64,000 nt of DNA from Phaeobacter sp. J2-8 (GCF_022867865.1 NZ_JALIEC010000012.1:1-64000), one strand, 5' to 3'. Shown: positions 38,715-49,124, counted from the stretch's first letter. Program-made: numbers and translations. Notes: generated by a model not told the origin, from the letters alone.

Positions 38715-41276
38715 ATGCTGGCAGGCAGGGTTTATCGCATCTTCCAGCGCTATGCGGATATCCATGTGGCGTTTGAAATGCCTCATGCAATCCTGCGTGA
38801 TCCGGCGGGCGCGGATGTCGGGCGGATTGACAAGGTCGCCGTGCGGCGCAATCGGCTTTGGGTGTCGGGACAGGTGTTGGGCCAACCACAGGCGCAATCG
38901 GTCGAAATCCAGGTCAATCGCACCCGCCAGCAGATCACGCTGGATGGGGCGTCCGAGGGCGCTGCTGAAACCTTCTCGTTCGATATTCCGCTGGAAACCG
39001 GTCCGATCGACCTGCGGCTGATCACCCAAGACGGTGTGGTGGCCCAGCGATTGGAGGGCGTCAGCCCGCAGCGCCTGAAACAGGCGCGGCGGGCTCAGGC
39101 GCTGCGGTTTCTCTGGCTGCTGGTCTGTCTGATCCCAGAGATCTATCGCTGGAAATGGCGGGGGGATCTGGGCGCGCGCGAAGTGGTCAAGGAACGTCTG
39201 GGGCTGGTGCCGCGTCCCGAGTCCGGGCCATTGTCATCGGCGCTGTTGCTGCCGAAGGCGGACCCCGCAACGCCCCCCTTGCCCTCTGTCGCGACATTGG
39301 TGATGCCGGTGTTCAATGCGTTCGAGGTGATGTGCGAGGCATTGGAGAGGGTCGAACGTCATTCCGGCAAGGGCTGGCGGCTGATCCTGATCGAAGATGT
39401 GTCGACCGACGCCCGCGTGCGGCCCTTTTTGCAGGACTGGAGCACCGATCCGGTGCGCGCGGACCGCGTCACGCTGATTTGTCTGACGGAAAATCTCGGC
39501 TTTGTGGGCGCGATCAATCGCGGTCTGACCGAGGCACAGCATTGGCCGGATGATCCGGTGGTGCTGCTCAATTCCGACGCGCTTGTGTCGGCGGGGTGGT
39601 TGCCCCGGATGTTGGCGCATTTGACCGGCCCCGGCGTGGCTTCGGTCACGCCGATGTCAAACGATGCCGAAATCTTTTCCGTGCCCGCCATTTGCCAGCG
39701 CAGCGATCTGGCGCCGGGGGCGGTGGACCTGCTGGATGCGGCGGCGGCCCGGTTCGATCCGGTTGCCTCGGCGGTCGAGGTGCCGACGGGCGTGGGGTTC
39801 TGTATGGCGTTGGCTCCGCGGTTTCTGGCGCAGGTGCCGTTGCTGGATACGGTGTTCGGACGCGGGTACGGCGAGGAAAATGATTGGTGCCAGAAGACGC
39901 AGGCGCTAGGCGGGCGGCATCTTGGGGTGGGCAATATCTTTGTTGAACACCGCGGCGGGGAGTCGTTTGGTAATGTGGCCAAGCAGCGGTTGCTGGAAAA
40001 GAACCTGGCTGAGATCGCGCGGCGTTATCCGACCTATGACCAGCAGGTGCAGGATTTCGTGTTGCACGATCCTTTGGCGACCGCGCGGCTGGCGTTGGGG
40101 ATGGTCTGGGCCGGGGCGCATCAGACGGACCCCGTGCCGGTCTATCTGGCACATGCGATGGGCGGCGGGGCCGACAACGATCTGAACCGCCATATTGCGC
40201 AGGATATCGCTGCGGGACGCGCGGCGGTGGTGATCCGGGTTGGATTGCGCATTCGCTGGCAGATCGAGTTGCACACAGAGCATGGTGTGACGCGCGGTTT
40301 GAGCGACGACACCGATTTTCTGGTGGCCATGATTGCCCATCTGCCCCGGCGGCGGATCGTCTATTCCTGCGGGGTCGGGGACCGCGATGCGGTGGGCCTG
40401 CCTGACATTCTGTTACGGCTGGCCGATCATGGTGCGCATCCAGTCGAGATCCTGATGCATGACTATTTTCCGATCAGCCCGTCTTATACGCTTTTGGGGT
40501 CGGATGGGGTCTATCACGGGGTGCCCCGGGCGTCTGATCGTGCGGGCTGGGCGTTGGCGGATGATCCGGCCCATCAGGTACGGCGTTCGAAAGGTCGGCC
40601 TCCCGTGACGCTGGCCGAATGGCAGGACGCCTGGGGGCGTTTGATGACGGCGGCCGCGCAGGTCACGGTGTTTTCCGAGGCCAGCCGCGATATTGTCATC
40701 GCGGCCTATCCGCAGGCGGAAAAGGCGCTTTTGGTGGTGCCGCATGCGCTGTTGCAGGTGCCGGAACGGATTGACCCGGCTCCGATCGGGCCCGAGGGGC
40801 CGGTGATTGGCGTCTTGGGGAATATCGGGGTGCAAAAGGGCGCAGCGGTGGTTCAGGCGCTTAGCCGGGAACTGTCGCGCAGCGAAACCGGGCGGGTGGT
40901 CGTGATCGGCTATATGGACCCCGACTATCGCTTGACGGCGCCATCGCAGGTACATGGCGCCTATGAGCTGCGCGATTTGCCGGGGCTGGTGGCGCGGTAT
41001 GGTATTTCCTGTTGGCTGATCCCGTCGATCTGGCCCGAAACGTTTTCCTTCACCACCCACGAGGCACTGGCCACCGGTCTGCCGGTGTTCGCGTTCGATC
41101 TGGGCGCGCAGGGCGGGGCGGTCGCACAGGAGAGGGCCCGGGCGGCGGCGGCCAACACGCCGGAAGAGAGGATTGGGGCGGTACTGCCGCTGTCAGAAGG
41201 GCAGGGGGGGGACACAGGGGGACTGAATTCGGCATTGATCCTTGGCCATCCTGCGCTGTCAAAGGAGACGGTATGA
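38715..41276 (+). CDS. Bimodular glycosyltransferase (GT2 plus GT4-like domains)
   Basis: This intact 853-residue protein has a short N-terminal region, then a GT-A module of family 2 (ATLVMPVFNAFEVMCEALER, LLNSDALVSAGWLPRML, VGFCMALAPRFL). The second half is a GT-B module of family 4 type: IGVLGNIGVQKGAAVVQAL, then SIWPETFSFTTHEALATGLP, the nucleotide-sugar site. Such tandem enzymes often build repeating polymers with two alternating sugars. It starts 137 bases after parS 2, and its stop overlaps the next start as ATGA, so it forms an operon with the sulfotransferase gene. Donors are unknown; rhamnose or a uronic acid are reasonable guesses from neighbours. Confidence 0.85.
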   Translation: MLAGRVYRIFQRYADIHVAFEMPHAILRDPAGADVGRIDKVAVRRNRLWVSGQVLGQPQAQSVEIQVNRTRQQITLDGASEGAAETFSFDIPLETGPIDLRLITQDGVVAQRLEGVSPQRLKQARRAQALRFLWLLVCLIPEIYRWKWRGDLGAREVVKERLGLVPRPESGPLSSALLLPKADPATPPLPSVATLVMPVFNAFEVMCEALERVERHSGKGWRLILIEDVSTDARVRPFLQDWSTDPVRADRVTLICLTENLGFVGAINRGLTEAQHWPDDPVVLLNSDALVSAGWLPRMLAHLTGPGVASVTPMSNDAEIFSVPAICQRSDLAPGAVDLLDAAAARFDPVASAVEVPTGVGFCMALAPRFLAQVPLLDTVFGRGYGEENDWCQKTQALGGRHLGVGNIFVEHRGGESFGNVAKQRLLEKNLAEIARRYPTYDQQVQDFVLHDPLATARLALGMVWAGAHQTDPVPVYLAHAMGGGADNDLNRHIAQDIAAGRAAVVIRVGLRIRWQIELHTEHGVTRGLSDDTDFLVAMIAHLPRRRIVYSCGVGDRDAVGLPDILLRLADHGAHPVEILMHDYFPISPSYTLLGSDGVYHGVPRASDRAGWALADDPAHQVRRSKGRPPVTLAEWQDAWGRLMTAAAQVTVFSEASRDIVIAAYPQAEKALLVVPHALLQVPERIDPAPIGPEGPVIGVLGNIGVQKGAAVVQALSRELSRSETGRVVVIGYMDPDYRLTAPSQVHGAYELRDLPGLVARYGISCWLIPSIWPETFSFTTHEALATGLPVFAFDLGAQGGAVAQERARAAAANTPEERIGAVLPLSEGQGGDTGGLNSALILGHPALSKETV

Positions 41277-42490
41277 GCGACGCACCACAGTTGATTTTGC
41301 ATGTCGGGGCCCCGAAATGTGGCAGTTCTGCCCTGCAGACCGCGCTGAGCATGACCCCGGATCTGGTGGATGAAACCGGCCGCAAGCTGCGCTATACCAG
41401 CTGGCGGCAGTTGGCTGCATCCGGGTTGGCGGTTTATGGGCGTGATCTGACGATGATGGCGCAATCTTCGGCCTATGGGTACGTGAGTTGGCCCAATGTG
41501 CACCCGGATGATACCGGGTCACCAGTGTTTCCCGCATTGAACCGGGTGCGGCGCACGGGCCTGCGCAAGGGCCATGTGCCGATTGTGTCGAGCGAGGGCT
41601 GGATCAACCGGGCCGCACTTTTTGCGCCGCATCTGGAACGTTGGGGACATCCGCCGGTCGAGGTGGTGGCCTTTCTGCGTCCGGTGGTGGATTGGTATAA
41701 TTCGGCGTTCTGGCAATGGGGGATCTGGCAGGTGCCCAGCCTTGATGCCTGGATCAGGCGCAGCAATATGTCTTATCGGTTTGGGATGGATCTGGAGGCC
41801 TGGGCGCATATTCCCAATGTGCGGGTGCGATTTGCTTGGGCAAAGCCCGATACGGTTGCACAATTCTCAAGCTGGCAGGGCGCGGATTTGCCACCTGCGC
41901 TGACAAGCAATGTGTCATCTTCGCCGCCTTTGATCGGGCTGCTGATGCGGCGCCGGCGGCTACGCCCCAGCGGGCATGATGCGGCGACGGAATTCGTGGT
42001 CCAGCGCTGGTGTCCGCCGGTGGCGGGCCGCAGGCTCTGGGCGGTGATGGCGCGCCATGTGCATCAACTGCGCCCCGTGGTGCAGGAAAACCTGAGCGCG
42101 CTGCGCCGCATCGCTTCTGATGATGCAATGCGGGCGGTCTGCGAAGACCCGCGGTGGTTTGACGAGCAACGCTATCATGCGGAGATCAATGCCGGGGTTT
42201 CGCCGCTGAATGATCGCGGTCAACTGGCGGCGTTGCATGGCTCTCTGGCCGTCGGATTGCAGCGCCTTGCCGAGGTGGCGGGGACGAAGCCGCCTGATGT
42301 GCCGATCTGTCCCTCGGAGGCGGCGGATCTGGACGAATGGGATGCGGTTCTTCTTGCGATGCTGGAGGCGTTGCTGAAGGCAGATCGCACATACCGCGAG
42401 GCCGCCCGGAGCGGGATCGGGGGGCTTTGGTTACGGTTGGGGGATCGGCTGTTGCGGGCGCAGGATCACTGGTTCAGCAAATCCCGGTGA
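41273..42490 (+). CDS. Sulfotransferase-like protein
   Basis: This 405-residue protein has a 5' phosphosulfate-binding loop (LILHVGAPKCGSSALQTALS, residues ~7-26) typical of PAPS-dependent sulfotransferases, followed by VEVVAFLRPVVDWYNSAFWQ, which fits the 3' phosphate motif with Arg and a following aromatic segment. The C-terminal 180 residues are helical and unassigned. The ATG overlaps the glycosyltransferase stop (ATGA) and has AAAGGAG upstream. This coupling suggests it sulfates the product of that glycosyltransferase. Its end overlaps the convergent kpsM gene by 25 bases. Confidence 0.78.
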   Translation: MSDAPQLILHVGAPKCGSSALQTALSMTPDLVDETGRKLRYTSWRQLAASGLAVYGRDLTMMAQSSAYGYVSWPNVHPDDTGSPVFPALNRVRRTGLRKGHVPIVSSEGWINRAALFAPHLERWGHPPVEVVAFLRPVVDWYNSAFWQWGIWQVPSLDAWIRRSNMSYRFGMDLEAWAHIPNVRVRFAWAKPDTVAQFSSWQGADLPPALTSNVSSSPPLIGLLMRRRRLRPSGHDAATEFVVQRWCPPVAGRRLWAVMARHVHQLRPVVQENLSALRRIASDDAMRAVCEDPRWFDEQRYHAEINAGVSPLNDRGQLAALHGSLAVGLQRLAEVAGTKPPDVPICPSEAADLDEWDAVLLAMLEALLKADRTYREAARSGIGGLWLRLGDRLLRAQDHWFSKSR

Positions 42491-43278
42491 TATCTGCGCA
42501 ACAACAGCAATCCGAGGCAGAGGCAGACAAGGGCCACGCCAACCACGTAGGTTTCGCTGATATAGGTTGGCCGATATGTCGGATAAAATCCCGACCGCAT
42601 CAGCCCGGTGATGTGGATCAGGGGATTGTACCAGAGGTAGTCCTGAAATCTTGAGGGTATGTTTTCATAGGTAAAGAAGATGCCCGACAGAATGAATAGC
42701 GGTGTGGTCACAATGGACCATGCCCGCTGATATATGGGCAGGCGCGTAAACAGGAAACAGTTTAGTGTTCCGATACTTAGACCGATAAGTGCGGCGAGGG
42801 CATAGGCCTTGATGATGATCAGGAAGTCCAGGCTGGTTCTTGTTTCGTACAAGAGCATGATCGCGGTGAGCACGATATATCCCACCAGCAATTTGGTCAT
42901 GAGCTCAAGGATGAAGCGCGCCAATAGCGAGTTGAGATAGGTGACAGTAGGGTAGGCCAGCAACGGGCGTGAATAGGTGAGCCCGCCTGCCACTTTGTTT
43001 TGCACCGCAGCATAGAGCATGAACGGCAAAATACCTGTGGCATAGAACATCGGGAAGTTCACCCCGATTGCGGGCGATCGCATGACTGCCGAAAACACCA
43101 TCGACATCACCGCGATACTGGCCGCGGGTTCGACGATCGCCCACAGATACCCGGCAGGAGAGCTGCCATAGGTCGCGGTCATTTCCCGCAGGATCAGAGC
43201 AAGGACCGCGCGGCCACTGCCAAAACGGCTGCGGTGTTGGCGCGGCTGGGCGGGTGGATTAAAATTGTCTGAAGCCAT
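42466..43278 (-). CDS. kpsM: Capsular polysaccharide export permease KpsM (ABC-2 type)
   Basis: KpsM is the membrane subunit of the capsule exporter and pairs with KpsT. The 270-residue protein has six hydrophobic helices and family motifs: LALILREMTATYGSSPAGYL, then GYLWAIVEPAASIAV, and LWYNPLIHITGLMRSGFYP in the C-terminal part. It is transcribed towards the sulfotransferase gene and diverges from kpsE across a ~90-base region. The ATPase gene kpsT is not adjacent (21337). Confidence 0.9.
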   Translation of the reverse strand: MASDNFNPPAQPRQHRSRFGSGRAVLALILREMTATYGSSPAGYLWAIVEPAASIAVMSMVFSAVMRSPAIGVNFPMFYATGILPFMLYAAVQNKVAGGLTYSRPLLAYPTVTYLNSLLARFILELMTKLLVGYIVLTAIMLLYETRTSLDFLIIIKAYALAALIGLSIGTLNCFLFTRLPIYQRAWSIVTTPLFILSGIFFTYENIPSRFQDYLWYNPLIHITGLMRSGFYPTYRPTYISETYVVGVALVCLCLGLLLLRRYHRDLLNQ

Positions 43279-43368
43279 GAGGGAGCGGGCCGATGTCTAT
43301 GGTGTCCTGAGGCTTGTGCGTATATCATCATGTGCTGAATGTGAACGGTTTTGCGAAAGGCCGCAGCG

Positions 43369-44661
43369 ATGTCCTCTTCTGCTTCGAATGATGCCGACAA
43401 GGCTACAGACAAGGCCGCCGGGTTGCGCGTGGTAGGTCACGGCGCACCAAAACCGCCAACCCCGGTTTCCGTGCAGTCCTTGCCCCGGCCGGGTGGCACC
43501 AGGAGCAATTCGGCACAGCGCCCGCCGGTGCGTGGCAGCTACCTTCGGTTGCGGCATTTCGTGATCATGTTCAGCTTTCTGTTGTGTATCGTTGCCCCAA
43601 GCGTTGTCAGCGGCGTTTATCTGTGGACGGTTGCAGTGGATCAATATGCGTCAAGCGTCGGGTTTTCGGTCCGGCGTGAAGACGCGGGATCGCCCACCGA
43701 TGTGCTGCGCGGGTTGACCGATTTTTCGGGCTCCAGTTCGACCGATACCGATATCCTGTATGAATACTTGCAAAGTCAGAAGCTTGTCAGCGAGATGGAT
43801 GAAGAAATCGGGCTGCGCGAGCGCTGGTCGCGGCCTGTCGATGATCCGATCTTTGCTCTGGAAAAAGACGCCTCGATCGAGGCGTTGATGGAGTATTGGG
43901 ATCAGATGGTGCGGGTGTCTTATGGTACGGGGTCGGGGTTGATCGAAGTCGAAGTGCGTGCTTTTGCTGCCGAAGATGCGACCCTGATTGCCGAGACGCT
44001 TTTTGAAAAAAGTTCGGATATGATCAACGAGCTGAGTGCCGTCGCCCGTGAGGATGGCATTCGCTATACCGAAAGTGAATTGGCCGAGGCCGAAGAGCGG
44101 CTTAAATCGGCGCGCGAAACCCTGACCAAATTCCGCAATCTCAATCAGATTATCGACCCGGAACTGGACCTGCGCAGCCAGGCCGGATTGCTGGCCAATC
44201 TGCAGGCGCAAAAGGCCGAAGCCTTGATCGAGCTGGATCTGCTGCGCAAGACTGTACGCGAGGGCGATCCGCGGATCGAACAGGCTCAGCGCCGCCTGGA
44301 AGTTATTGATGAACGCATTGCTCAGGAACGCCGTGCCTTGGGGGGATCCAGTGGGGGACGGTCCAGTGGTGATCAGGACGGCGATCAAGGGTTTGCCGAA
44401 TTGATCGGGGACTACGAACGTCTGGTGGTGGATCGCGAATTCGCGCAAGAGGCCTATATCTCGGCGCGGGCGTCACATGACAGCGCTCTGGCCGAGGCGC
44501 GCCGCAAGAGCCGGTATCTGGCCGCTTATCTGGAGCCGACAAGGGCCCAGAGCGCCGCCTATCCCGAACGCTACACGCTACAGGTGGTGATCTCGCTCTT
44601 TCTGTTCCTGCTCTGGGGGATTGCAGTGTTGGTCTATTACTCGGTCAAAGATAGACGTTGA
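43369..44661 (+). CDS. kpsE: Capsule export inner-membrane protein KpsE (PCP family)
   Basis: KpsE/RkpR is the polysaccharide co-polymerase-type protein that links the KpsMT exporter to the outer-membrane channel. It has a Pro-rich cytoplasmic start, a membrane helix (VIMFSFLLCIVAPSVVSGVY) near residue 70, a long periplasmic coiled-coil region (ESELAEAEERLKSARETLTK, IEQAQRRLEVIDERIAQERR) and a C-terminal helix (LQVVISLFLFLLWGIAVLVY). The ATG at 43369 has GAAAGG eight bases upstream, better than the TTG at 43351. It is divergent from kpsM. The outer-membrane partner (KpsD/Wza-like) is not in the window. Confidence 0.87.
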   Translation: MSSSASNDADKATDKAAGLRVVGHGAPKPPTPVSVQSLPRPGGTRSNSAQRPPVRGSYLRLRHFVIMFSFLLCIVAPSVVSGVYLWTVAVDQYASSVGFSVRREDAGSPTDVLRGLTDFSGSSSTDTDILYEYLQSQKLVSEMDEEIGLRERWSRPVDDPIFALEKDASIEALMEYWDQMVRVSYGTGSGLIEVEVRAFAAEDATLIAETLFEKSSDMINELSAVAREDGIRYTESELAEAEERLKSARETLTKFRNLNQIIDPELDLRSQAGLLANLQAQKAEALIELDLLRKTVREGDPRIEQAQRRLEVIDERIAQERRALGGSSGGRSSGDQDGDQGFAELIGDYERLVVDREFAQEAYISARASHDSALAEARRKSRYLAAYLEPTRAQSAAYPERYTLQVVISLFLFLLWGIAVLVYYSVKDRR

Positions 44662-44731
44662 GGAGAAAGATTGGTTGTGACCCCATGTTCCTTCCAATCG
44701 GTCCTGTCGTGAGGGCTGTCTTGATCTGAAA

Positions 44732-44761
44732 TCACCCCGCGCGGCATGCGCACGGGGTGAA
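44732..44761. terminator. Hairpin between kpsE and ugd
   Basis: TCACCCCG and CGGGGTGA pair over 8 bp around a GC-rich centre between two convergent genes. There is no clear T-run on the plus side, so it may be a weak bidirectional terminator. Confidence 0.4.
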
Positions 44762-44822
44762 AAGCGGGGCGGAAACCGGGCTGGACACATGGCTCACTAT
44801 ACCACGAGCAGTCTCAGCTCGA

Positions 44823-45989
44823 TTAGTCGATGCCAAAGAGGTCGCGGGTAAACACTTTATCGGCGACATCCTTGATCTCGTCCACCAAACGGTTGGAAAC
44901 GATGAGATCGGATTGCGCCTTAAAGGCGTCGAGATCGTTCACCACGCGTGAATGGAAGAAGTCGGGCTCTTGCAGCACCGGTTCGTAAACGATGACTTCG
45001 ACGCCTTTGGCCTTGAGCCGCTTCATGATCCCCTGGATCGAACTCTGGCGAAAATTGTCGCTGCCCGCCTTCATCACCAGCCGATAGATGCCCACCACCT
45101 TGGGGCCCTTCATCAGGATCTGATCACTGAGGAAATCCTTGCGGGTGCGGTTGGCGTCGACAATCGCGCGGATCAGGTTCTGGGGCACGTGGTTATAGTT
45201 GGCCAGAAGTTGTTTGGTGTCCTTGGGCAGGCAATATCCGCCGTAGCCAAAAGAGGGGTTGTTGTAATGCCCGCCGATGCGCGGATCGAGGCTGATGCCT
45301 TCGATGATCTGGCGGCTGTCCATGCCGCCCGCCAGCGAATAGCTGTCCAGCTCGTTGAAAAAAGCGACCCGCATGGCAAGATAGGTATTGGCAAACAGTT
45401 TGATCGCTTCGGCTTCATTGGGGTCGGTGAACAGCACTTCGACATCCTTGTCGATCGCGCCTTCCAGCAGCAGGTCGGCAAAGATCTGCGCCCGCTCGGA
45501 TTGTTCGCCGACGATAATGCGGCTGGGGTGCAGGTTGTCATGAAGTGCGCGGCCCTCGCGCAGGAATTCCGGGGAAAAGATCACCTGATCGGTTTCGAAC
45601 TGTCGACGAATGCTGCGGACATAGCCGACGGGGATCGTCGACTTGATGACGATGGTGGCGCGGGGATTGAGCGCGATGACCTGAGCGATCACCGCCTCGA
45701 CGCTGGAGGTGTCGAAGTAGTTCGACTTTGGGTCGTAATTCGTCGGGGTCGCAACAATGACGTAATCGGCGTCAACATAGGCCTGTTCGGGGCTCATGGT
45801 CGCATTCAGGTTAAGCGTTTTGTTGGCCAGGAAGTCCTCGATCTCGGCATCAACGATCGGGCTCTTGCGGGCATTGACCAGCGCGACCCGCTCCTCGGAG
45901 ACGTCCAGCGCTGTGACCAAATGGTTTTGCGCTAACAGAACGGCGTTGGAGAGACCTACATAGCCCAGGCCCGCGATTGCGATCTTCAT
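44823..45989 (-). CDS. ugd: UDP-glucose 6-dehydrogenase
   Basis: This enzyme oxidises UDP-glucose twice with NAD to UDP-glucuronate, a precursor for acidic capsule. The 388-residue protein starts with the Rossmann motif [19 protein letters not shown] and carries [24 protein letters not shown] and the catalytic Cys in [16 protein letters not shown]. The length and all key residues are normal for the short bacterial class. It converges with kpsE and diverges from rmlC over 521 bases. Together with the epimerase at 56778, it would give UDP-galacturonate. Confidence 0.93.
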   Translation of the reverse strand: MKIAIAGLGYVGLSNAVLLAQNHLVTALDVSEERVALVNARKSPIVDAEIEDFLANKTLNLNATMSPEQAYVDADYVIVATPTNYDPKSNYFDTSSVEAVIAQVIALNPRATIVIKSTIPVGYVRSIRRQFETDQVIFSPEFLREGRALHDNLHPSRIIVGEQSERAQIFADLLLEGAIDKDVEVLFTDPNEAEAIKLFANTYLAMRVAFFNELDSYSLAGGMDSRQIIEGISLDPRIGGHYNNPSFGYGGYCLPKDTKQLLANYNHVPQNLIRAIVDANRTRKDFLSDQILMKGPKVVGIYRLVMKAGSDNFRQSSIQGIMKRLKAKGVEVIVYEPVLQEPDFFHSRVVNDLDAFKAQSDLIVSNRLVDEIKDVADKVFTRDLFGID

Positions 45990-46510
45990 GTCAAATCCCT
46001 TTTAGAAATAGAGTGTTGTTGGTTTTCAAGGCAGATTTCGTTATGACGCACCACGGAAGTCGAGGAGGTGACGGGTCTTGTTTATCCGCAGATGCTGCGG
46101 GCTGCAATCTCTGGGTCGACCGACGGATATGCGCAAGATCCCGAGGACCAGATGGCCGGACATCTGGTCGGACCTCTGTGGTGTCGCAACAGGTGATATC
46201 ACGGGACCTTGGCGGCGATCACCTGAGCATGGATTTCAGCATATTTGAATGCGGTGTCGCGGCTGGCTTCCGTTCGGGGGGGCAAGGTTGCGTGACCTTC
46301 TATCAGGTGAGATCGGGGGGGCGAGGTCCTGTTTCAGCCTGTTTCGACCTGTGACTGCGGGCCTTTGCGCGGCTGTGGCGCGGGTTTTCGCCACCTTTTC
46401 GGGCAATCTCTGCGGGGGGTATACAGTTTGCGAAGTTCTTCCTTTTTTTGTGCCGGCATTCTGTATAGACAGTCAGCGAACAAACCATCCAAACGACAAA
46501 AGTTTATATT
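45990..46510. other. Long intergenic region between ugd and rmlC
   Basis: These 521 bases separate two divergent operons. Short open frames exist on both strands, but none has a convincing start or known domain. It must contain the promoters of ugd and the rml operon, and its length leaves room for regulator sites; I see no strong palindrome. Confidence 0.5.
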
Positions 46511-47077
46511 ATGCTGACCATTGAAGAGACTGGCCTGCCCGGTGTTGTGATCCTTACCCCCCGACGCTTCGGCGACAATCGCGGCTTCTTTTCGGAAAGC
46601 TGGAACAAGGAGCGGATGGCTCAGAACGGGCTGGATTACGATTTCCTGCAGGACAATCATTCGCTCAGCCGTACCGTTGGTACCGTGCGTGGCCTGCATT
46701 TCCAGTCGCCCCCCCATGCCCAGACCAAGCTGGTGCGTTGCGGACGCGGCGCGCTGCTGGATGTGGCGGTCGATATCCGCCGCGGCAGCCCGACCTATGG
46801 TAAGTGGGTGGCCGAGGAGCTGAGCTTCGAGAATGGCAAGCAACTGTTGATTCCCGCAGGTTTCCTGCATGGGTTCGCCACGCTCGAACCAGACACCGAG
46901 ATCAACTACAAATGCACCGATTATTACGCGCCCGAATGTGACGGGGCGGTGCGTTTTGACGATCCCGATATCGGGATCGACTGGCGCGTCGACACCAGCG
47001 CGGCCGTGCTCTCCGAGAAGGACGCCGCGGCGCCGCTTCTCAAGGATTTTGACAGCCCGTTCACCTGGGAGGGTTGA
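46511..47077 (+). CDS. rmlC: dTDP-4-dehydrorhamnose 3,5-epimerase
   Basis: RmlC epimerises the dTDP-4-keto sugar at C3 and C5, the third step to dTDP-L-rhamnose. The 188-residue cupin has [17 protein letters not shown], the catalytic-His segment [34 protein letters not shown] and [20 protein letters not shown], all diagnostic. It is the first gene of the rml operon. The ATG at 46511 has no ribosome-binding site in its AT-rich leader, so the messenger may have a very short or unusual leader. rmlB starts four bases after the stop. Confidence 0.95.
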   Translation: MLTIEETGLPGVVILTPRRFGDNRGFFSESWNKERMAQNGLDYDFLQDNHSLSRTVGTVRGLHFQSPPHAQTKLVRCGRGALLDVAVDIRRGSPTYGKWVAEELSFENGKQLLIPAGFLHGFATLEPDTEINYKCTDYYAPECDGAVRFDDPDIGIDWRVDTSAAVLSEKDAAAPLLKDFDSPFTWEG

Positions 47078-47081
47078 GAAT

Positions 47082-48131
47082 ATGAAGCTTCTGATCACCG
47101 GCGGCGCCGGTTTCATCGGGTCGGCCGTTGTCCGGCTGGCCGTCAGCCGCGGCCACGAGGTCGTCAATGTTGATGCGCTGACCTATGCTGCCTGTCTTGA
47201 AAATGTCGCCACCGTGGCCGACAGCCCGCTGTATGCGTTCGAACAGGCCGATATCCGCGATCGCGCCGCGCTTGACCGGGTGTTTGCCGCCCATAAACCT
47301 GATGTGGTGATGCATCTGGCAGCCGAAAGCCATGTGGACCGGTCGATCGACGGGCCGGGCGATTTCATCGAGACCAATATCACCGGCACCTACAACATGC
47401 TGGAGGCCGCGCGCAGTTACTGGGTGGCCCAGGGCAAACCGGCAAACTTCCGTTTTCACCATATTTCCACCGATGAGGTGTTCGGATCCCTGCCCAATGA
47501 TCCGTCGGTGATGTTCACCGAAGACACGGCCTATGATCCGCGCTCGCCCTATTCCGCGTCCAAGGCCAGTTCCGACCATCTGGTGCGCGCCTGGGCCGAA
47601 ACCTATGGGCTGCCGGTGGTGCTGACCAATTGTTCAAACAATTACGGTCCCTATCATTTCCCCGAAAAGCTGATCCCGGTGGTGATCCTGAATGCGCTGG
47701 CGGGCAAGGATCTGCCGATTTACGGCAAAGGCGACAATATCCGCGACTGGCTTTATGTCGAAGATCACGCCGATGCGCTGTTGCTGGTGGTGCAAAAAGG
47801 CGAATTGAACCGCTCCTACAACATCGGCGGCGAAAACGAGCGCACCAATCTGGAACTGGTCAAGACGCTCTGCGCCATTCTGGACCAGAAGCGCCCCAAG
47901 GACAGCGGGTCCTACAGTGATCAGATCACCTTTGTCACGGATCGCCCCGGCCATGATGCGCGCTATGCCATCGACCCATCCCGCATCCGCGACGAGCTGG
48001 GCTGGCGGCCCTCGGTGACGGTCGAGGAAGGTCTGGAAAAAACCGTGCAATGGTATCTGGACAATGAGGCCTGGTGGCGCCCGCTGCAGGCGCGTGCAGG
48101 TGTCGGCCAAAGGCTGGGCGTGAAAGCGTGA
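47082..48131 (+). CDS. rmlB: dTDP-glucose 4,6-dehydratase
   Basis: RmlB makes dTDP-4-keto-6-deoxyglucose, the second step. The 349-residue SDR protein has the NAD motif [32 protein letters not shown], the Thr-Asp-Glu catalytic STDEVFGSL, the [10 protein letters not shown] Tyr-Lys pair and [14 protein letters not shown], all diagnostic of the dehydratase. I use the ATG at 47082, directly after rmlC, since the longer frame to 46869 lies within rmlC. A small GC hairpin (48139-48157) lies before rmlD. Confidence 0.95.
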   Translation: MKLLITGGAGFIGSAVVRLAVSRGHEVVNVDALTYAACLENVATVADSPLYAFEQADIRDRAALDRVFAAHKPDVVMHLAAESHVDRSIDGPGDFIETNITGTYNMLEAARSYWVAQGKPANFRFHHISTDEVFGSLPNDPSVMFTEDTAYDPRSPYSASKASSDHLVRAWAETYGLPVVLTNCSNNYGPYHFPEKLIPVVILNALAGKDLPIYGKGDNIRDWLYVEDHADALLLVVQKGELNRSYNIGGENERTNLELVKTLCAILDQKRPKDSGSYSDQITFVTDRPGHDARYAIDPSRIRDELGWRPSVTVEEGLEKTVQWYLDNEAWWRPLQARAGVGQRLGVKA

Positions 48132-48260
48132 AGACGGCGGCGGGGCCAGACCCCGCCAACCAAATTACCGGTTTGTAATTCGGACGAATTCTCTTTGGTC
48201 CAAAAAACATGTCTGAAATTTTGACCCAATCATTGACACAGAAATATAGAGGAACACCCC

Positions 48261-49124
48261 ATGAAGGTACTCGTTTTCGGTGAGATCGGCCAAGTTGGTC
48301 AGGAACTGCAGCGCCGTGCGGGCGATGTCGAACTGGAGGTGCGTGGGCTGGAAGAGGCAGATTTTACCAATCCTGATTCCTGTGTTGCCTTTGTCGAAGC
48401 AACCGACGCCGATGCGGTGATCAATGCCGTGGCTTATACCGCCGTGGACAAGGCCGAAGAACAAGAAGATCTGGCGTTGCAGATCAACGGCACCACCCCG
48501 GGGGCCATTGCGCGCGCAGCAGCGGCCCGGGGGCTGCCCTTCGTGCAAATTTCGACCGATTACGTGTTCGATGGGGCAGGGGAGACAGCCTTTGCCGTCG
48601 ATCACCCGACAGGGCCTTTGGGCGCTTATGGGCGCACGAAACTGGTGGGCGAAGACGCGGTGCGTGCCGCTGGCGGCCCCCACGCCATCCTGCGCACCTC
48701 CTGGGTGGTGTCGGCCCATGGCAACAATTTCGTCAAGACCATGCTGCGGCTTGGTGCGGAACGTGACCGGTTGACCATTGTCGCCGACCAGATTGGCGGA
48801 CCGACCTGTGCGGCGGCAATTGCCGATGCCTGTCTGAATATTGCCGCACAACTCTGTACCGACCCAGGCAAGTCGGGCACCTATCATTTCTCTGGTGGTC
48901 CCGATGTCAGTTGGGCCGATTTCGCCCGCGAGATCTTTGCCCAAGGCGGGCTTACCTGCGAGGTGGCCGATATCCCGTCCACCGACTACCCCACTCCGGC
49001 GGCACGACCGTTGAACTCGCGCATGGACAACACGACAACCGAAAAGGTTTTCGGCATTGCACGCTCGGATTGGCGCACAGGCTTGCAGGACATTCTGGCG
49101 GACCTGAAGGTGGCAGCACAGTGA
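48261..49124 (+). CDS. rmlD: dTDP-4-dehydrorhamnose reductase
   Basis: RmlD reduces the keto sugar to dTDP-L-rhamnose, the last step. The 287-residue SDR protein starts MKVLVFGEIGQVGQELQRR (an unusual GEIGQVG form of the glycine-rich loop) and has NAVAYTAVDKAEEQED, ISTDYVFDG, the catalytic GPLGAYGRTKLVGE with Tyr and Lys, and LRTSWVVS. AGAGGA precedes the ATG by seven bases. It overlaps the next gene as GTGA. Confidence 0.94.
   Translation: MKVLVFGEIGQVGQELQRRAGDVELEVRGLEEADFTNPDSCVAFVEATDADAVINAVAYTAVDKAEEQEDLALQINGTTPGAIARAAAARGLPFVQISTDYVFDGAGETAFAVDHPTGPLGAYGRTKLVGEDAVRAAGGPHAILRTSWVVSAHGNNFVKTMLRLGAERDRLTIVADQIGGPTCAAAIADACLNIAAQLCTDPGKSGTYHFSGGPDVSWADFAREIFAQGGLTCEVADIPSTDYPTPAARPLNSRMDNTTTEKVFGIARSDWRTGLQDILADLKVAAQ

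Noticed and set aside
46249-46524. 91-residue open frame before rmlC
   Set aside because: It has no ribosome-binding site or domain, runs into rmlC, and is Cys/Phe-rich in an atypical way.
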